A stretch of 64,000 bases of DNA from Pseudomonas sp. p1(2021b) (lineage in GTDB: Bacteria; Pseudomonadota; Gammaproteobacteria; Pseudomonadales; Pseudomonadaceae). The first letter of the stretch is position 1; each line of letters begins with the position of its first letter. The notes beneath the pieces are model-generated. The model did not search any database. It was not told where the DNA came from and saw nothing but the letters and a program-made list of their open reading frames with translations. The position numbers and the translations under genes are program-made. Shown here in pieces: positions 1-8,267 of this stretch. The stretch lies in NCBI RefSeq assembly GCF_020151015.1, contig NZ_CP083746.1:1517001-1581000 (forward strand), given 5' to 3'.

Positions 1-1
1 G

Positions 2-3000
2 TCGGTCGGCCGTCTGGGCCTACAGGCGGGTCTCAAGGCAGCCGGCCCTTGTGCCTTGCGAGTAGGGGCTACGATTGCGGCAAGCTACCTTGCCGGGCGC
101 TACATCATTGGCCCCGCCGTGGAGCGAGCGATTGGTGGCTTTATCGGAAACCCGGTAGACCTGACCAATGGCCGTAAACTGCTGGGCGATGAAACAGACT
201 TCGTGTTGCCGGGGTTGATGCCTATCGAATGGTCTCGCTTCTACGCTAGCGATCTTGCCGTAGAGCGCGCGCTGGGACGGGGTTGGATCTTGCCCTGGGA
301 GCAGAATCTGCGCCGCAAGGGTGGCTTTGTCTACCTCACCGACAACCAAGGCCGCAGCGTTCCGTTCATCGATCTGGAGCCCGGCGAAAGCATCTACAAC
401 CCCCATGAGCACATCCACCTCGTGCGTACCGCAGGTGGGCACTACATTCTGCAAACGCTGGACAATGTTTTTTTCTACTTCGGCGAAGTGCCGAACGACA
501 ATAGCAGGGTCCCTTTGCAGCGTCTGGAGAATGCGCTGGGCCATTATTTGCATTTTACCTACAGCGCAAATGGCAGCCTGACGGACATCACAGCACCAGG
601 CGCTGTGCGTGTCCACTTGCACTACGACAATCCATTAGGGCGCCTTACCGACGTCAAACGCGTGGTGGGCGACAGCGCTGTGGAAACTTTGGTGCGCTAT
701 CGCTATGACGATAACGGCCAACTGATCGAGGTCATCAACCGCAACGGCGATTCCATCCGGCATTTCCACTACGCCGACGGCCTGATGGTACGCCACAGCA
801 ATGCGCTTGGCCTGATGTGCGAATACCGCTGGCAAACCCAGGACGGTAAACCACGCGTGGTCGAGCACTGGACCAGCGACGGCGAGCATTATCATTTTCG
901 CTACGACTTCGGCCAACGTACCAGTTGGGCGACCGACGTGTTGGGCCGCGAACTGGAGATCCAGTACAACGAGGACAACCGCGTCATCGCCAGCCGGGAT
1001 TTCGGTGGTGAACGCTACAACATCGATTTCGACGCGTTCGGCAACATCGTCGGCCTCACCTTGCCCGACGGTAACCAGCTGGCGCTCAAATACGACGACT
1101 TTGGCCGCCTGGTCGAGGAAACCGACCCACTGGGCCGCAAGATCAGCTACAAGCACCACTTTGCGACGCCACTGGTGACCGAAACCCGTTTCCCGGATGG
1201 CAGCGTGTGGAAGTCCCGCTATGACGACAAGGGCAACCTGGTCGCCGAGATCGACCCGCTAGGCAACAAAACCGAATACCTCAACGGCGAAGATGGCCTG
1301 CCGCACACCATCATCGATGCGAACTTCAAGTCCAAGTACCTGTGGTGGAACAACCATGCCCAGGTCGAACGCTTCGAGGACTGCTCGGGCAAGAGCACCT
1401 ACTACCGCTACGACGAGCGCCAGCACCTGGTCGCCGTCACCGACGCGCTGAACCAGACCACCACGCTGGAGCGCAAGCCGGACGGTGAAGTGCTGAAGAT
1501 CACCCATCCGGACGGCACCTCGGAAACCTTCACCTACAACACCCTCGGCCAGGTAATCGCACACACCGACGGCAAGGGCCAGACCACCCGCCTGCAGCGC
1601 ACTTCAAGAGGCCTGCCCAGCAGCCGCCAGGACGCCAAAGGGCAGCGGGTGCGGTACGAATATGACAAGGCTTTGCGTCTTACCGCCCTGGTCAACGAGA
1701 ACAACGCGACCTACAGCTTTGCCTACGATGCGTCGGACCGCTTGGTCGAAGAAGTACGGGTGGACAACCTGACCCGGCGTTTCAGCTACAACCCCGGAGG
1801 TCATCTCACCCGACTGGATGAGATTGGCTACGGCGAAAATGCCGAACGCCCGGAACGGCACACGCTGTTCGAGCGTGACAGCATTGGCCGGTTGGTCGCC
1901 AAGATCAACCGCGATGCGAGCCAGACCTTCGCGTACGACGACGGCGACCGGTTGCTGAGCATCGAGCGGCAACCGACCGGGATCGGCAAGCAGCTTGGGA
2001 TCACGGAAGAGAAGCTGGAGTACGCCTACGATCTGCTCGGCCGGTTAACACAGGAAGTCACGCCCGCCGGCGCGCTCCGTTATGAATACGACCCGCTCAG
2101 CAACCTGACCACATTGACCCTGCCGGATGGCCGCAAAGTCAACCATCTGTACTACGGCAGCGGGCACCTGCACCAGCTGAACCTGGACGGCCAGGTGATC
2201 AGCGACATGGAGCGTGATGACCTGCACCGTGAGGTCTACCGGACCCAGGGCAAGCTCACCAGTTGCTTTGGTTACGATGCGATGGGGCGCAAGGCCTGGC
2301 AATTCGCCTCGACCTTGCCAGCCGACAAGCTCTCGCAAGTGCACAACACCGGTATCAATACTTCATTGTTGGTGGAGCATGCGTATAACCCCATCCACCG
2401 CCGTTATCAGTACGACCCGGCGGGTGAACTGGTACGCACGCTCGACAAGCTACGCGGCGAGGTCAAATACGAATACGAAGCCAACGGCCAATTACACAGC
2501 CGCGATACCGGCTCGCTGATAGGCAGCGAAGAGTTTCGTTACGACGCGGCGGCCAACCGCCTGGACTTCAACGCCCGCCAGTTCGCCAAGGTCAAGGACA
2601 ACCGGATCAAACAGTGGCGGGACCAGGAGTATAGCTACGACCCCTGGGGCAACCTGATCGAGAAGCGCTCGGGGCACAGCACGCTGCAGTATTTTGCCTA
2701 TGACTGCGAAAACCGGTTGGTGCGGGCAGAAACAACGGTCAATGGCAAGCTGGAAAGCACCGGGCACTACCGTTATGACAGCTTGGGGCGGCGAGTAGCG
2801 AAGCAGTCGGAAATCAACGGCGAAGTCGAGCAGAAGCGCTTCCTCTGGCAAGGGCTGCGGATGCTGCGTGAGGAGACGCCGGGGCAGAGCATTCTGTATT
2901 TCTATGAGCCGGGGAGTTACGCACCGCTGGCACGTGTCGATCAGCTCGAAGGGGAAGGGCAGAAGGTCTATTACTTCCATACTGACCAGATCGGTACGCC

Positions 3001-3640
3001 GCTGGAGCTGACGGATAGCGACGGTGAGATCGTTTGGCAGGCGACGTATCGCTCATGGGGAGAGATTGAGCAATTAGCCGTCAATGAGGTTGAGCAGAAT
3101 CTGCGCTTCCAAGGGCAGTACTTGGATAGCGAAACAGGACTGCATTTCAATACGCTCCGGTATTATGACTCAATAGTAGGAAGATTTATTACTCAAGATC
3201 CAGTAGGGGTATTAGGGGGGGTAAACCTCTACGATTTTGCTCCAAATCCGATGATTTGGGCCGATCCATGGGGGCTTCTTTGCTGGAGTACGGCCAAGAA
3301 AAATTATTGGAAGAATGAAGCTAAAAATTCAATGCCTGGGCAGTACTCCAGTAGAAATATTAATAGAATGCTTTCCGGCAGAGCGCCGATGATGCGGGTT
3401 AAGGTGAAGTATAAAGATACAGCTTGGAATAGGGCTCGGGGACGTGTAGGGCAAGTCGTAGAAATTAATGCGCCTTTGGAGCTTCATCATCAATACCTTC
3501 CACAGCGAATGGGATCTGGGGTGGCTAATGAAAGTTGGAACTTGACAAAGGCTACGCCATGGGGACATGCCTCTATGGACGCATATAGAAATTTGGGGTG
3601 GGAGCTTCAAAGTATTACAAAGACCATCGGTCAATGGTAA
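2..3640 (+). CDS. RHS repeat protein with HNH/Endo VII-like nuclease tip (5' end outside window)
   Basis: Polymorphic toxin of the Rhs type; the frame is open to the left edge, so the N-terminus (where a PAAR or other targeting domain would be) is not visible. At least 1212 residues are present. The body is a series of YD repeats (for example YDDNGQL, YDKALRL, YDLLGRL), which in this family form a shell around the C-terminal toxin. It ends in the RHS core with GQYLDSETGLHFN, RYYDSIVGRFITQDP and DPWGL (about 3262-3276). The roughly 120-residue tip after it is AT-rich and has a LELHHQYLPQR motif and a later WGHASMD, which fits a metal-dependent HNH/Endo VII nuclease; that subfamily call is inference. 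An immunity gene follows 15 bp downstream. Delivery is probably by type VI secretion, but no vgrG or PAAR gene is in view. A TTG at 56 could be read as a start but lies inside the conserved region. Confidence 0.9.
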   Translation, partial: SVGRLGLQAGLKAAGPCALRVGATIAASYLAGRYIIGPAVERAIGGFIGNPVDLTNGRKLLGDETDFVLPGLMPIEWSRFYASDLAVERALGRGWILPWEQNLRRKGGFVYLTDNQGRSVPFIDLEPGESIYNPHEHIHLVRTAGGHYILQTLDNVFFYFGEVPNDNSRVPLQRLENALGHYLHFTYSANGSLTDITAPGAVRVHLHYDNPLGRLTDVKRVVGDSAVETLVRYRYDDNGQLIEVINRNGDSIRHFHYADGLMVRHSNALGLMCEYRWQTQDGKPRVVEHWTSDGEHYHFRYDFGQRTSWATDVLGRELEIQYNEDNRVIASRDFGGERYNIDFDAFGNIVGLTLPDGNQLALKYDDFGRLVEETDPLGRKISYKHHFATPLVTETRFPDGSVWKSRYDDKGNLVAEIDPLGNKTEYLNGEDGLPHTIIDANFKSKYLWWNNHAQVERFEDCSGKSTYYRYDERQHLVAVTDALNQTTTLERKPDGEVLKITHPDGTSETFTYNTLGQVIAHTDGKGQTTRLQRTSRGLPSSRQDAKGQRVRYEYDKALRLTALVNENNATYSFAYDASDRLVEEVRVDNLTRRFSYNPGGHLTRLDEIGYGENAERPERHTLFERDSIGRLVAKINRDASQTFAYDDGDRLLSIERQPTGIGKQLGITEEKLEYAYDLLGRLTQEVTPAGALRYEYDPLSNLTTLTLPDGRKVNHLYYGSGHLHQLNLDGQVISDMERDDLHREVYRTQGKLTSCFGYDAMGRKAWQFASTLPADKLSQVHNTGINTSLLVEHAYNPIHRRYQYDPAGELVRTLDKLRGEVKYEYEANGQLHSRDTGSLIGSEEFRYDAAANRLDFNARQFAKVKDNRIKQWRDQEYSYDPWGNLIEKRSGHSTLQYFAYDCENRLVRAETTVNGKLESTGHYRYDSLGRRVAKQSEINGEVEQKRFLWQGLRMLREETPGQSILYFYEPGSYAPLARVDQLEGEGQKVYYFHTDQIGTPLELTDSDGEIVWQATYRSWGEIEQLAVNEVEQNLRFQGQYLDSETGLHFNTLRYYDSIVGRFITQDPVGVLGGVNLYDFAPNPMIWADPWGLLCWSTAKKNYWKNEAKNSMPGQYSSRNINRMLSGRAPMMRVKVKYKDTAWNRARGRVGQVVEINAPLELHHQYLPQRMGSGVANESWNLTKATPWGHASMDAYRNLGWELQSITKTIGQW

Positions 3641-3655
3641 GTTTGAGAGGGTTGA

Positions 3656-4093
3656 ATGGTGCTTAGTGAATTTAATTATTTTTGTGCAGATGCAATAATG
3701 GTGTCTGCAAAGTTTGCGGGCTCTGTAGATGATGAGCAAGCAGACGGCTTCATGAAAAATCTTTTTTTAATTTATGAGAAAGAAGGGGCTCCTAAGAATA
3801 GAAAAAAATGGCTTGCCGAGAAGCTTAAAGATCAATTTGTTTTCATGGCCGAACCACCCAAATGGGTGGGCGAACCTAGATGGGCATATTTGGATAATGT
3901 GCCAATGGTGTTTTTGCATCAATTCCAAGTGGTGGATTTAAATAATCAATTAAGCGGTCGGCTTAAGGTTGGGGATACTGTATTTATTTTTGGAAGTAAG
4001 ACACCTCCTTGTCCACAGGACGAAGAATCATGGGCGGTCGCTTATAGAATGGTGGTCCAAACAGAGGAGGGAGAGGATCTGTATTATCCCTAA
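3656..4093 (+). CDS. Putative immunity protein for the upstream RHS nuclease tip
   Basis: A 145-residue acidic cytoplasmic protein with no signal peptide or membrane segment. I do not recognise the family with certainty. The call rests on position: it starts 15 bp after the rhs stop, behind a GAGAGG ribosome-binding site 5 bp from the ATG, and shares the low GC of the toxin tip rather than the GC-rich rhs core. That is the standard arrangement of toxin tip plus cognate immunity. Visible features are a Lys-rich stretch (KNRKKWLAEKLKDQF) and a C-terminal half with LKVGDTVFIFG and ESWAVAYRM. Its expected job is to bind and block the HNH-like tip in the producing cell. Confidence 0.65.
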   Translation: MVLSEFNYFCADAIMVSAKFAGSVDDEQADGFMKNLFLIYEKEGAPKNRKKWLAEKLKDQFVFMAEPPKWVGEPRWAYLDNVPMVFLHQFQVVDLNNQLSGRLKVGDTVFIFGSKTPPCPQDEESWAVAYRMVVQTEEGEDLYYP

Positions 4094-4161
4094 TGCTTAG
4101 GTGTAGTGGTCACCGGAAAGTGCGCCGTAACAAAACTATATATTTGTAAATAGTGAATGCT

Positions 4162-4406
4162 AGGTCTACCGGCCCCAGCTCACCAGTTGCTTTGGCTACG
4201 ATGCGATGGGGCGCAAGGCCTGGCAGTTTGCCTCGACCTTGCCGGCCGACAAGCTCTCGCAAGTGCACAACACCGGCATCAATACCTCGCTGCTAGTGGA
4301 GCATGCCTACAATCCGATCCACCGCCGTTATCAGTACGACCCGGCGGGTGAATTGGTGCGCATGCTGGACAGGCTGCGCGGCGAAATCAAATACGAGGCC
4401 AACTAA
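4162..4406 (+). pseudogene. Short rhs core fragment (recombination scar)
   Basis: About 245 bp nearly identical to the rhs core at 2232-2490 of this window, with a 6-bp loss near the start (GGCCCCAGCTC against GGACCCAGGGCAAGCTC). It encodes CFGYDAMGRKAWQFAS through DPAGELVRML and stops at EAN. It has no start of its own and no tip. It precedes an orphan immunity-like gene, which is what remains when an older rhs tip module is displaced and eroded. Confidence 0.85.
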
Positions 4407-4443
4407 AGTTATTTACAATGATTCAGGAATGGGGAAATCGTCG

Positions 4444-4881
4444 ATGGTAAAGTATTCAGTAACTAATTTGAGCGATGAGTGTATATTGGTATTGAAAGGC
4501 TTTATGAGTGAGATGCATGGTTGGGAGGCGGATTGTTATAAGAAAAATGTCGAGGGTTTTGATGATGACTTGCTTGGGTCGGATATTGAGGAAGTTATGC
4601 GTAATGAGCTTTTGGATATCTTCAATAAATACGTACTGAAGGGGGGGAGGAACTATGATCGAGTAGGGAATTTGGTTTGCGGTAGACATCCTGAATATGA
4701 CGAAGGAAGTGATCAAATTGAGATTGTTGGGGTTAGTGAAAAGAGAGTGTCAGTTGTCATCAAGAAAACCAAGGGCTTGGCCTCTTTGTTTCGCTTGACT
4801 CTTTCTTTGACTGACGGTGTGTTCATGATTGCCAGTCGAGAGCTGCAGAGTGGTGGAAGGTGGCAAAAAACCTACATTTGA
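4444..4881 (+). CDS. Orphan immunity-like protein (possible NTF2-fold)
   Basis: A 145-residue protein starting MVKYSVTNLSDEC. An in-frame ATG at 4429 has AGGA directly against it, so 4444, with GGGGA 8 bp upstream, is preferred. The layout of an N-terminal helical part, a middle YDRVGNLV...HPEYDEG stretch and C-terminal beta strands ending GRWQKTYI resembles NTF2-fold immunity proteins; this is inference from pattern only. It is AT-rich and follows an rhs scar, with no toxin tip next to it. It is probably immunity kept after loss of its toxin, which would protect against neighbours that still carry that tip. Confidence 0.55.
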   Translation: MVKYSVTNLSDECILVLKGFMSEMHGWEADCYKKNVEGFDDDLLGSDIEEVMRNELLDIFNKYVLKGGRNYDRVGNLVCGRHPEYDEGSDQIEIVGVSEKRVSVVIKKTKGLASLFRLTLSLTDGVFMIASRELQSGGRWQKTYI

Positions 4882-4920
4882 TTTAAGGTTTGATTTTGGC
4901 GTGCTGTTAGTTTGTCGCTA

Positions 4921-6834
4921 ATGGTTTGGCTTGTTTTCCGGCGTTTCAGCTACAACGTCGGAGGTCATCTCACCCGACTGGATGAGATTGGCTACGGCGA
5001 AAATGCCGAACGCCCGGAACGGCACACGCTGTTCGAGCGTGACAGCATTGGCCGGTTGGTCGCCAAGATCAACCGCGATGCGAGCCAGACCTTCGCGTAC
5101 GACGACGGCGACCGGTTGCTGAGCATCGAGCGGCAACCGACCGGGATCGGCAAGCAGCTTGGGATCACGGAAGAGAAGCTGGAGTACGCCTACGATCTGC
5201 TCGGCCGGTTAACACAGGAAGTCACGCCCGCCGGCGCGCTCCGTTATGAATACGACCCGCTCAGCAACCTGACCACATTGACCCTGCCGGATGGCCGCAA
5301 AGTCAACCATCTGTACTACGGCAGCGGGCACCTGCACCAGCTGAACCTGGACGGCCAGGTGATCAGCGACATGGAGCGTGATGACCTGCACCGTGAGGTC
5401 TACCGGACCCAGGGCAAGCTCACCAGTTGCTTTGGTTACGATGCGATGGGGCGCAAGGCCTGGCAATTCGCCTCGAGCTTGCCAGCCGACAAGCTCTCGC
5501 AAGTGCACAACACCGGCATCAATACCTCGCTGCTGGTGGAGCATGCCTACAACCCGATCCACCGCCGTTACCAGTACGACCCTGCAGGCGAACTGGTACG
5601 TACCCTCGACAAGCTACGCGGCGAGGTTAAATACGAATACGAAGCCAACGGCCAATTACGCAGCCGCGATACCGGCTCGCTGATAGGTAGCGAGGAGTTT
5701 CGTTACGACGCGGCGGCCAACCGGTTGGACTTCAACGCCCGCCAGTTCGCCAAGGTCAAGGACAACCGGATCAAGCAGTGGCGGGACCAGGAGTATAGCT
5801 ACGACCCCTGGGGCAACCTGATCGAGAAGCGCTCGGGGCATAGCAAGCTGCAGCACTTTGTCTATGACTGCGAGAACCGGTTGGTGCGGGCGGAAACAAC
5901 GGTCAATGGCAAGCTGGAAAGCACCGGGCACTACCGTTATGACAGCTTGGGGCGGCGGGTTGCGAAGCAGTCGGAAATCAACGGCGAGGTCGAGCAGAAA
6001 CGCTTCCTCTGGCAAGGGCTGCGGATGTTGCGTGAGGAGACGCCGAGGCAGAGTATTCTGTATTTCTATGAGCCGGGGAGTTACGCGCCCTTGGCACGTG
6101 TCGATCAGGTCGAGGGAGAAGGGCAGAAGGTCTACTACTTCCATACTGATCAGATCGGCACGCCGCTGGAGCTGACGGATAGCGAAGGTGGGATCGTTTG
6201 GCAGGCGACGTATCGTTCGTGGGGGACGATTGAAGAGCTAACCGTCAATAAAATCGAGCAGAATCTGCGCTTCCAAGGACAGTACTCAGACGAAGAGACG
6301 GGCCTACATTACAATACCTTTAGGTACTATGATCCTGAGGTAGGACGCTTTGTTACTCAGGATCCAATTGGCTTAGCAGGTGGAATAAACAGCTATTCTT
6401 ACACAGCTAGTCCTGTTCAAGAAATAGATCCGCTCGGATGGTGTTCCACAAAGCTTGGGAGAAATATGGGGCATAGGGCCGCAGATGGAATGGGGAATCA
6501 CCATCTGATACCTGAGCAATTGATGAACAAACCAATTTTTAGCTCCATGTTCAAAAGATTAAAAGGGATTGGATTTGATGGGGATGGCGCCTCAAACGGC
6601 ATCTTCTTGCCGGATAAAAAGAATGTACAGTTTATAGATTTGCCAGGGCACTGGACTAATCATGATCTTTATACGGCTGCGGTTGGTAAAAAATTGATAG
6701 AGCTAAATAAGTTGGCCCCGCAGCTAAGCGACACTCAACTAGTTTTGGGTATAAAAAACATCCAGGACTGGGCAAGATCTGGTCTTAAAAATGGGCTGTT
6801 TGAAGTGGATTCCGTTACGGGTAGATTATTGTGA
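4921..6834 (+). CDS. Displaced RHS C-terminal module with AHH nuclease tip
   Basis: Starts abruptly inside an rhs core: DNA from 4938 matches 1774 onward of the first rhs gene almost base for base to about 6285, a constant offset of 3164. No N-terminus, delivery domain or convincing ribosome-binding site is present; ATG 4921 and TTG 4912 are both fortuitous. The core ends with RYYDPEVGRFVTQDPIGL and DPLGW (6428-6442). The tip contains GNHHLIPEQLM, GDGASNGIFLP and LPGHWTNHDLY, matching the AHH branch of the HNH/Endo VII nucleases: HH pair, N-G-I-x-L-P, then H with H-x-x-Y. It may be silent until recombination joins it to the complete rhs gene, or may be expressed as an orphan toxin. An immunity gene follows after 6 bp. 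Confidence 0.85.
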   Translation: MVWLVFRRFSYNVGGHLTRLDEIGYGENAERPERHTLFERDSIGRLVAKINRDASQTFAYDDGDRLLSIERQPTGIGKQLGITEEKLEYAYDLLGRLTQEVTPAGALRYEYDPLSNLTTLTLPDGRKVNHLYYGSGHLHQLNLDGQVISDMERDDLHREVYRTQGKLTSCFGYDAMGRKAWQFASSLPADKLSQVHNTGINTSLLVEHAYNPIHRRYQYDPAGELVRTLDKLRGEVKYEYEANGQLRSRDTGSLIGSEEFRYDAAANRLDFNARQFAKVKDNRIKQWRDQEYSYDPWGNLIEKRSGHSKLQHFVYDCENRLVRAETTVNGKLESTGHYRYDSLGRRVAKQSEINGEVEQKRFLWQGLRMLREETPRQSILYFYEPGSYAPLARVDQVEGEGQKVYYFHTDQIGTPLELTDSEGGIVWQATYRSWGTIEELTVNKIEQNLRFQGQYSDEETGLHYNTFRYYDPEVGRFVTQDPIGLAGGINSYSYTASPVQEIDPLGWCSTKLGRNMGHRAADGMGNHHLIPEQLMNKPIFSSMFKRLKGIGFDGDGASNGIFLPDKKNVQFIDLPGHWTNHDLYTAAVGKKLIELNKLAPQLSDTQLVLGIKNIQDWARSGLKNGLFEVDSVTGRLL

Positions 6835-6840
6835 GGGCTC

Positions 6841-7437
6841 ATGAAAGAATTTTATGTTGTTAGTGCGGCTGAAATTGACGGTGTTCCACTTTTTTTTGAC
6901 GAGGTTTGGAGGCCGCAGCTACCTGAGTTTAATCAAGTTGTTGAAAATCCGGAGTTACGTATTTTTTGTGATTCGTATGAGCTTGAAATAGGCCTGGATG
7001 CATTTGATGTAGATGTGATTTTTGAGCAGTATATCGCATCTTCGAAATTCGTTGATTTTTGCAAAAAATATCGATGTAGGTTTATTTCGATCCCCCTCAA
7101 AGTTACTCTTCGTGGCGGCATGAAGCCAGATGGGGAATATAATTTATTCTTAGTTCTTAGCAGGTATTCGCTCCTGGATATTGAAAGCTCTATGTATACG
7201 CTTATGGATGAGGGGTTACTACGCCAAGTTGACGAGCGTGAAAATATTATTCCAGTCTATGATCGCATTGATAAATTTGTTCCAAGAGCCGATGTTTCAG
7301 ATGACTTATTTTATTGCGAAGAGTTGAAGCAAATTGTTTGCTCGTCTGTCTTTAGAGCTCACTGCCTCGAACAGAACTTAGCTGGGTTGGAATTCGAAAA
7401 GATTGATGAGAATTTTATTTATGCGCCCTGGGGGTGA
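6841..7437 (+). CDS. Putative immunity protein, Imm11/DUF1629-like
   Basis: A 198-residue cytoplasmic protein whose GAGGG ribosome-binding site overlaps the stop region of the AHH-tip module, so the two are probably co-translated. The C-terminal half has FVPRADVSDDLFYCEELK followed by an SVFRAHCLEQNLAGLEF stretch. This fits the Imm11 (DUF1629, MXAN_0049-type) pattern of P-R-A-D, a D-x-F-x(n)-V segment and a terminal L-x-G-x-x-F. The family is common beside nuclease tips. Low GC, like its toxin. The assignment is by eye. Confidence 0.65.
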   Translation: MKEFYVVSAAEIDGVPLFFDEVWRPQLPEFNQVVENPELRIFCDSYELEIGLDAFDVDVIFEQYIASSKFVDFCKKYRCRFISIPLKVTLRGGMKPDGEYNLFLVLSRYSLLDIESSMYTLMDEGLLRQVDERENIIPVYDRIDKFVPRADVSDDLFYCEELKQIVCSSVFRAHCLEQNLAGLEFEKIDENFIYAPWG

Positions 7438-7551
7438 TTTCTCTGAGGTTTAATTTTTTTGGGCTATTTAAAAAATTTTAGAAGTTATTGGATGTCAAGA
7501 GCTCGGATTGAGAAAAGTATTCGATCAAACAAATTGAATTGCGGGTGATTT

Positions 7552-7986
7552 ATGCTGTCTAATAAAGTTAAGGATTATTGTCGTCGAGAGGGGTGGTGGT
7601 ACGATGACGCTAGTTCAGACTACGAAGTCGAATTGTTGAAGCTGGGTGTTGATCTTCATTCAGATTGTGCAGAGTTTTATTTGCATGCTGAAGACGGTTC
7701 GACTTTTTTATCGAACGGTCATGAGCTTTACCAGCTTTGTTGGTTTTCTAGGAATACTAATTTTGATTTAGCTTTGCAGCGGACTCATCATACGCTCGGG
7801 TTGCGTGCTGAGTATATTCCCTTGGATAGTTTCGAGGGCGAAAGTGGATATTTTTATAACTCTAAGACGGGAGAGGTAGTAGAACTCTCCCTTGGAAAAA
7901 GTCTTGAGGACTTCAAGTCTGGGAACTCGTCCCCTCAGTGGCGAAACTTCAATGATTTCATTGAGTGCTACTTTGGCTTAGTTTGA
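7552..7986 (+). CDS. Orphan immunity-like protein, possibly SUKH/SMI1-KNR4 type
   Basis: A 144-residue protein starting MLSNKVKDYCRREGWW, 114 bp after the previous gene and with a weak GGGTGA site. The central segment FYLHAEDGSTFLSNGHELY followed by an acidic C-terminal part with GYFYNSKTGEVVELSLG recalls the SUKH (SMI1/KNR4) immunity superfamily. Strong hallmarks are not obvious, so the family is tentative. No toxin tip precedes it directly. It is either a second immunity gene of the AHH module or an orphan from a lost module. AT-rich like the other tip genes. Confidence 0.5.
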   Translation: MLSNKVKDYCRREGWWYDDASSDYEVELLKLGVDLHSDCAEFYLHAEDGSTFLSNGHELYQLCWFSRNTNFDLALQRTHHTLGLRAEYIPLDSFEGESGYFYNSKTGEVVELSLGKSLEDFKSGNSSPQWRNFNDFIECYFGLV

Positions 7987-8104
7987 CTTTGGTTTCCGCC
8001 TAGCTCGAACTCGGTTGCCTAAAGAAAGGTGTTAAGGGCGCAGGCTGTCGAGCGTTGTTCTTGGGGGCGCCACATATCATTAAAGATCTTAAAAAATGTC
8101 TATT

Positions 8105-8131
8105 TTAAGAGGGCTGCGCAGCCCCTCTTAA
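8105..8131. terminator. Hairpin closing the second rhs module
   Basis: TTAAGAGGGCTGC followed directly by GCAGCCCCTCTTAA forms a nearly perfect dyad with one unpaired base. A/T-rich DNA on both sides could act as a weak U-tract in either direction. It sits between the SUKH-like gene and the third rhs module. Confidence 0.45.
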
Positions 8132-8175
8132 TTCTAATGTCTAAAACTGGCTTATAAATATCACTGGTAAACCTG

Positions 8176-8210
8176 GGACGGTAAACCGCGCGTGGTCAAG
8201 CACTGGACCA
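8176..8210 (+). pseudogene. 35-bp rhs core remnant before the third module
   Basis: Matches 841-875 of the first rhs gene with two mismatches. At 8211 the match jumps to 1118, so 242 bp of core are missing. That is not a multiple of three, so this remnant is out of frame with the module that follows. Confidence 0.75.
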
Positions 8211-8267
8211 GAAACCGACCCGCTGGGCCGCAAGATCACCTACAAGCACCACTTCGCGACGCCACTG

